Origin: an uncultured Selenomonas sp.
GTDB lineage: Bacteria > Bacillota > Negativicutes > Selenomonadales > Selenomonadaceae
Assembly (NCBI GenBank): GCA_938045435.1
Contig: CALIBA010000273.1
Location: 1 to 10,123 of the forward strand
Length of the DNA: 10,123 nt
Reading direction: 5' to 3'
Part shown: in pieces, positions 7,033-10,123 of the stretch
Position numbering within the stretch: position 1 is the first letter of the stretch
Layout: the number at the start of each line of letters is the position of its first letter
Program-made: the position numbers and the translations under genes
Notes under the pieces: model-generated
The model's database searches: none
Seen by the model: only the letters and a program-made list of their open reading frames with translations
What the model was told of the DNA's origin: nothing

Positions 7033-7263
7033 TTATTTTTGTTGATCGATGTAATTGACGACATCCTGTACTGTTTTAATCTTTTCAGCGGCCTCATCGG
7101 GGATTTCCACATTAAATTCTTCCTCGAAAGCCATGATAAGCTCAACGATGTCGAGCGAGTCTGCGCCAAGATCGTCAATGAAGGTGGACTCAAGAGTGAC
7201 TTCATCAGCCTCTGAGCCAAGCTGCTCTACGACGATGTCGCGAACCTTGTCAAACGTTGCCAT
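7033..7263 (-). CDS. acpP: Acyl carrier protein
   Basis: Small acidic carrier that holds growing acyl chains on a 4'-phosphopantetheine arm in the cytoplasm. The 76 residues are the typical length. The DDLGADSLDIVEL motif gives Ser36 as the pantetheine attachment site, and the acidic recognition helix follows it. The frame is rich in Asp and Glu throughout, as usual for ACP. The ATG is preceded by one of the strongest ribosome binding sites in the window. The gene lies 32 bases after fabG and is the last gene before the terminator. Placement between fabG and a later fabF is common in bacterial fab clusters. Confidence 0.98.
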   Translation of the reverse strand: MATFDKVRDIVVEQLGSEADEVTLESTFIDDLGADSLDIVELIMAFEEEFNVEIPDEAAEKIKTVQDVVNYIDQQK

Positions 7264-7268
7264 GCAGT

Positions 7269-7279
7269 ATCACCTCCTT
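7269..7279 (-). promoter_or_regulatory. Extended ribosome binding site of acpP
   Basis: AAGGAGGTGAT, 5 to 6 bases before the ATG, matches the 16S anti-Shine-Dalgarno sequence over its full length. It is the longest such match in the window and fits the high expression expected for acyl carrier protein. Confidence 0.8.
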
Positions 7280-7295
7280 CAAATGAATTGGTTGT

Positions 7296-8039
7296 CTACA
7301 TAACCATGCCGCCGTCTACATTCAGCGTTTGGCCTGTGATATACGATGCTGCATCACTGACAAGAAAAATGACAGCATCGGCGACATGCTCCGGTTTTCC
7401 AAGCGCTCCGAGCGGAATATTCTCAATGAGTTTTTCACGAATGCTGTCCTTTAGAACAGCCGTCATATCTGTATCAATAAACCCTGGAGCAACAGCATTC
7501 ACAGTAATGCCGCGCGCGGCAAATTCCTTTGCAGCAGCTTTCGTGAATCCAATGACCCCCGCTTTCGCTGCGGCATAATTCGTCTGCCCGATATTACCAA
7601 TCTCACCAACAACAGAGGATAGATTTACAATGCGTCCGCTGCGCTGCTTTGTCATAATTTTAGCAGCAGCTTTCGTACACGCATAGACCCCTTTGAGATT
7701 GGTGCCAATCACCGCATCAAAGTCCTCATCTCTCATGCGTATGAGTAAGGTATCGCGTGTAATTCCGGCATTATTGACGAGGATATCCAGCCCGCCAAGT
7801 TCTGCATGAACACGCTCCACCATCTCGCATGCAGCAGACGCATCTGAAACGTCCGCTTGTATGAGATGCGCTGTTCCCCCTTGTTTTTCGATGATGGCTT
7901 TGACTTCCTCTGCGGCAGCTTTATTGCCTGCATAGTTCACAGCAACCTTTGCCCCCTCTGCGGCAAGACGGATGGCAATGGCACGTCCGATGCCGCGGGA
8001 ACCGCCTGTAACAAGAGCGACTTTCCCTGACAGAAGCAT
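7296..8039 (-). CDS. fabG: 3-oxoacyl-[acyl-carrier-protein] reductase
   Basis: NADPH-dependent short-chain dehydrogenase/reductase that reduces 3-oxoacyl-ACP to 3-hydroxyacyl-ACP. The 247 residues fit the family. The dinucleotide-binding motif TGGSRGIG is at 11-18 and NNAG at 89-92. The catalytic set Asn114, Ser142, Tyr155 and Lys159 is present, the last two in NYAAAKAG. The protein ends with GQTLNVDGGMVM, as in typical FabG. The ATG is set by AAGGAGG 6 bases upstream. It is the only gene of the first block separated from its upstream neighbour by a sizeable gap, 141 bases after fabD. That gap carries a long palindrome ending 2 bases before the ribosome binding site, so expression may be adjusted here separately. 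Confidence 0.98.
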   Translation of the reverse strand: MLLSGKVALVTGGSRGIGRAIAIRLAAEGAKVAVNYAGNKAAAEEVKAIIEKQGGTAHLIQADVSDASAACEMVERVHAELGGLDILVNNAGITRDTLLIRMRDEDFDAVIGTNLKGVYACTKAAAKIMTKQRSGRIVNLSSVVGEIGNIGQTNYAAAKAGVIGFTKAAAKEFAARGITVNAVAPGFIDTDMTAVLKDSIREKLIENIPLGALGKPEHVADAVIFLVSDAASYITGQTLNVDGGMVM

Positions 8040-8054
8040 GGATAACCTCCTTCA

Positions 8055-8082
8055 TGTCAAAGAACCACGTGCTTCTATGACA
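8055..8082. promoter_or_regulatory. 28-base near-perfect palindrome upstream of fabG
   Basis: On the minus strand the left arm TGTCATAGAAGCAC is followed directly by the right arm GTGGTTCTTTGACA. Twelve of the 14 positions in each arm are complementary, with mismatches at arm positions 6 and 11, and the centre is the palindrome CACGTG. The right arm ends 2 bases before the fabG AAGGAGG. The symmetry suggests a dimeric DNA-binding site, but an RNA hairpin acting on fabG translation or transcript processing is equally possible. It does not match the FapR or FabT operators as I know them. Confidence 0.6.
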
Positions 8083-8180
8083 CTCAGCTTGACCTATATA
8101 TTCTGTCTGTTCTTTCATCTACAAAATTATAATCAAAAGAGTGTTATTCGTGATTCTATCCAGACGAACTCATTTAATCA

Positions 8181-9116
8181 TTACTTCTTTAGTGTGTCAA
8201 GTGTTTTTTGCAGAGATGAAACATCCTCGACGTTCATCGTCACAAGGGTCTTGTCAATGCGTTTATTAAACCCTGCAAGCGTCTTTCCGGGACCACACTC
8301 AAGATAGGTGCTGGCACCAAATGCACGCATGGTGTTCACACAGTCAATCCAGCGAACAGGATGATCTGCCTGTTTGATCAGATTTTCCTTAATCTCCGCT
8401 GCACTCTGCTGTAATGCCCCTGTATAGTTCGAGACAACGGGAAATGCAGCATCGCGCAGGGTCACCTTATCAAGCTCTGATGCAAGTTTCTTGGCTGCTG
8501 GCTCCATTAACGTTGAATGAAAGGGAGCAGAAACCGGCAGAATCACCGCCTTTGTTGCCCCTTTTTCCTTCAAGAGGTCAACTGCCTTCTCAACCCCGCC
8601 GACCGTTCCCGCAATGACGGTTTGTCCCGGACAGTTAAAGTTAACAGCCTGAACGGCACCGGTATGACTTGCCTCATTGCAGATCTCGACGATGCTCTCA
8701 TCATCGAGACCAATGATGGCCGCCATAGCCCCCTCCCCTACAGGAACCGCTGCCTGCATATCCGCCCCCCGCCGGTGTACGAGCAAGACAGCGTCCTGAA
8801 AGGTAAGAGTACCCGCAAGAACAAGTGCAGCATACTCACCAAGACTATGTCCCGCTGCAATCCCGGGCTGAATCCCCGCCTCATGCAAAAGTTCTGCTGC
8901 AATGACTTCTACTGTCAAAATCGCAGGCTGTGTATGTTCTGTCAGCTGCAGTTGGTCTGCCGGTCCCTCAAAACAAAGTTTGCTGATGGGGTAGCCGAGC
9001 GCCTCATCCGCCTCGGCAAAACGACGTTTTGCAAGATCATATGTATCATACAGATCTTTCCCCATGCCAACGACCTGGGCACCCTGCCCGGGGAATATAA
9101 ATGCAAGCTTACTCAT
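8181..9116 (-). CDS. fabD: Malonyl-CoA:ACP transacylase
   Basis: Transfers the malonyl group from coenzyme A to acyl carrier protein, supplying extender units for chain elongation. The 311 residues match the family (E. coli: 309). The N-terminus LAFIFPGQGAQ carries the oxyanion-hole Gln11. The nucleophile elbow GHSLGEYAAL gives Ser91 with His90. Arg116 in HRRG is positioned to bind the malonyl carboxylate, and His200 in SAPFHSTLM completes the catalytic pair. The C-terminal ECGPGKTLAGF motif is also typical. The ATG has AAGGAG 7 bases upstream, overlapping the fabK stop codon, with an 11-base gap. This indicates tight operon linkage with fabK. Confidence 0.98.
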   Translation of the reverse strand: MSKLAFIFPGQGAQVVGMGKDLYDTYDLAKRRFAEADEALGYPISKLCFEGPADQLQLTEHTQPAILTVEVIAAELLHEAGIQPGIAAGHSLGEYAALVLAGTLTFQDAVLLVHRRGADMQAAVPVGEGAMAAIIGLDDESIVEICNEASHTGAVQAVNFNCPGQTVIAGTVGGVEKAVDLLKEKGATKAVILPVSAPFHSTLMEPAAKKLASELDKVTLRDAAFPVVSNYTGALQQSAAEIKENLIKQADHPVRWIDCVNTMRAFGASTYLECGPGKTLAGFNKRIDKTLVTMNVEDVSSLQKTLDTLKK

Positions 9117-9127
9117 AAGCGCTCTCC

Positions 9128-10075
9128 TTACTCATAGATCCCGCGCACGCGATCCATAACGCCCGGAAGCCCCCCTACAATATCCTCAATGATTTGCTGT
9201 ACGGGTTTAATATCAGAGAGAAGGCCTGAAATCTCTCCGATCATGACAGAGCCGTTGTCAACATCCCCCTCATGGGTGGCACGGTGCAGACTGCCGACGC
9301 CAAGCTTTTCAAGTTCTTCGTGCGAAGCTCCTGCTGCTTCCATTTCTTCGTATTTACGTGAGAGCTTATTCTGGATGACGCGCGCAGGATGTCCAAGAGA
9401 ACGTCCTGTAACGACGGTCGAACGATCCTTTGCCTTAAGAACCGCCTGTTTGTAGTTTGGATGCGCAATACACTCTTCGCTGAGAACAAAGCGCGACCCC
9501 ATTTGAATCGCCTGCGCACCAAGTGCAAACGCGGCTGCCATGCCGCGCGCGTCACCGATCCCCCCTGCTCCAATGACGGGGACATCAACAGCATCGACAA
9601 CCTGCGGCAAAAGTGCCATCGTCGTAATCTCACCGATGTGACCACCAGACTCTGTCCCCTCTGCGATCACAGCATCTGCACCAGAGCGCACAAGGCGACG
9701 GGCGAGTGCAACGGACGCAACAACGGGAATGACCTTAGAGCCGATCTCCTTGAGCGCCGGTACATATTCCCCGGGATTACCAGCTCCTGTCGTGATGACA
9801 GGAACGCGTTCCTCGAGAATGACCTGCATAACTTCTTTGACAAAAGGGCTCATCAGCATGACGTTGACCCCATAGGGCTTATCCGTTCTGCTTTTCACCT
9901 TTTGAATCTCATTGCGCAGTGCATCGGGCGGCATATGTCCGGCACCAATGAGCCCAAGTCCACCAGCATTTGAAACTGCCGAGGCAAGTTCTGCCGTAGC
10001 AATCCACGCCATTCCTCCCTGAAAGATGGGATACCTGATTCCAAGCATCCGACAAACCGGATTATTTTCAAACAT
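9128..10075 (-). CDS. fabK: Enoyl-[acyl-carrier-protein] reductase II (FMN)
   Basis: Flavin enzyme that carries out the last step of each elongation cycle, reducing trans-2-enoyl-ACP. From the ATG at 10075 it has 315 residues and begins MFENNPVCRMLGIRYPIFQGGMAW, typical of FabK. An earlier in-frame ATG would run back through the end of fabH and is not preferred. AAGGAGG lies 10 bases upstream of the chosen start. The motif ESGGHIGE gives His146, matching the catalytic histidine of Streptococcus pneumoniae FabK. IGAGGIGD (168-175) and IQMGSRF (190-196) form the FMN phosphate site. The C-terminal GDVDNGSVMIGEISGLL segment also matches FabK. Unlike the second FabK-like protein in this window it lacks the cysteine cluster. 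FabK enzymes, unlike FabI, are known to be insensitive to triclosan. Confidence 0.96.
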   Translation of the reverse strand: MFENNPVCRMLGIRYPIFQGGMAWIATAELASAVSNAGGLGLIGAGHMPPDALRNEIQKVKSRTDKPYGVNVMLMSPFVKEVMQVILEERVPVITTGAGNPGEYVPALKEIGSKVIPVVASVALARRLVRSGADAVIAEGTESGGHIGEITTMALLPQVVDAVDVPVIGAGGIGDARGMAAAFALGAQAIQMGSRFVLSEECIAHPNYKQAVLKAKDRSTVVTGRSLGHPARVIQNKLSRKYEEMEAAGASHEELEKLGVGSLHRATHEGDVDNGSVMIGEISGLLSDIKPVQQIIEDIVGGLPGVMDRVRGIYE

Positions 10076-10123
10076 TAACCGTTTTCCTCCTTCGCCCACT
10101 TCATAACACACGATGCCCATGTG
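10075..10123 (-). CDS. fabH: 3-oxoacyl-ACP synthase III, C-terminal tail (5' part outside window)
   Basis: Only 15 codons and the stop are visible: TWASCVMKWAKEENG, then TAA. The TWAS...MKW pattern matches the FabH C-terminus, where a glycine-rich FGGG(F/L)TWG segment is followed by a short strand ending in RW, RF or KW. The TAA overlaps the fabK ATG as TAATG, so the two genes are translationally coupled. FabH starts fatty acid synthesis by condensing an acyl-CoA with malonyl-ACP, and fabH directly before fabK is common in Firmicutes. The identification rests on a short tail plus context, so it is good but not certain. Confidence 0.75.
   Translation of the reverse strand, partial: TWASCVMKWAKEENG

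Noticed and set aside
7921..8118. Minus-strand 65-codon frame running through the fabD-fabG gap into fabG
   Set aside because: It has no ribosome binding site before its ATG, overlaps the fabG start in another frame and encodes nothing recognisable.
8126..8131. TATAAT on the minus strand in the fabD-fabG gap as a fabG promoter
   Set aside because: The -10 box is perfect, but no acceptable -35 box or exact extended -10 motif is present, and the region is AT-rich. It remains possible but was not listed as a feature.
8122..8142. FabT-like box (TTTTGATTAT) before fabG
   Set aside because: Only one half matches the dyad I remember for FabT; the other half, which should be rich in CAAA, is absent.
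8517..9137. Plus-strand open frame of 206 codons
   Set aside because: It is antisense to fabD with no recognisable motif; the fabD frame is certain.

Overview
The window is a single-direction stretch of bacterial chromosome: every convincing gene lies on the minus strand, so transcription runs from high to low coordinates. It holds the downstream part of a type II fatty acid synthesis (FAS II) cluster and rnc, followed by the start of an RND multidrug efflux operon cut off by the left edge. The mix points to a diderm Firmicute, most likely the class Negativicutes (Selenomonas-like): FabK-type flavin enoyl reductases, AAGGAGG ribosome binding sites and several TTG starts look Firmicute, while an AcrA/AcrB-type pump implies an outer membrane. 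This taxonomic reading is inference; no rRNA gene is present.

Layout, in transcription order. 10123-7033: the C-terminal tail of fabH (its TAA overlaps the fabK ATG), fabK, fabD, fabG and acpP. A 141-base gap before fabG holds a 28-base near-perfect palindrome. acpP is followed by two hairpins, the second a good intrinsic terminator. 6948-6750: a structured, gene-free leader. 6749-3794: a second FabK-like FMN oxidoreductase with a C-terminal four-cysteine motif, then fabF (TTG start) and rnc. 3793-3624: an intergenic region with a sigma-70-type promoter whose -35 box lies inside an inverted repeat. 3623-1: an AcrA-like lipoprotein adaptor and an AcrB-like permease, both read from TTG, the permease lacking its last quarter.

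Together the fab genes supply most of the elongation cycle: FabD loads malonyl groups onto AcpP, FabH primes, FabF condenses, FabG reduces the ketone and FabK the enoyl bond. No dehydratase (fabZ) or acetyl-CoA carboxylase gene is in the window. The terminator after acpP suggests that fabH-fabK-fabD-fabG-acpP and the oxidoreductase-fabF-rnc group can be transcribed separately. The most noteworthy points are the second FabK-like enzyme inside the cluster, the unexplained dyads before fabG and the efflux operon, the structured leader, and the TTG starts. No stretch longer than 300 bases lacks a gene, and I see no mobile element, CRISPR array, tRNA or rRNA. The core genes are ordinary housekeeping genes, and I do not see a wholly new system here.
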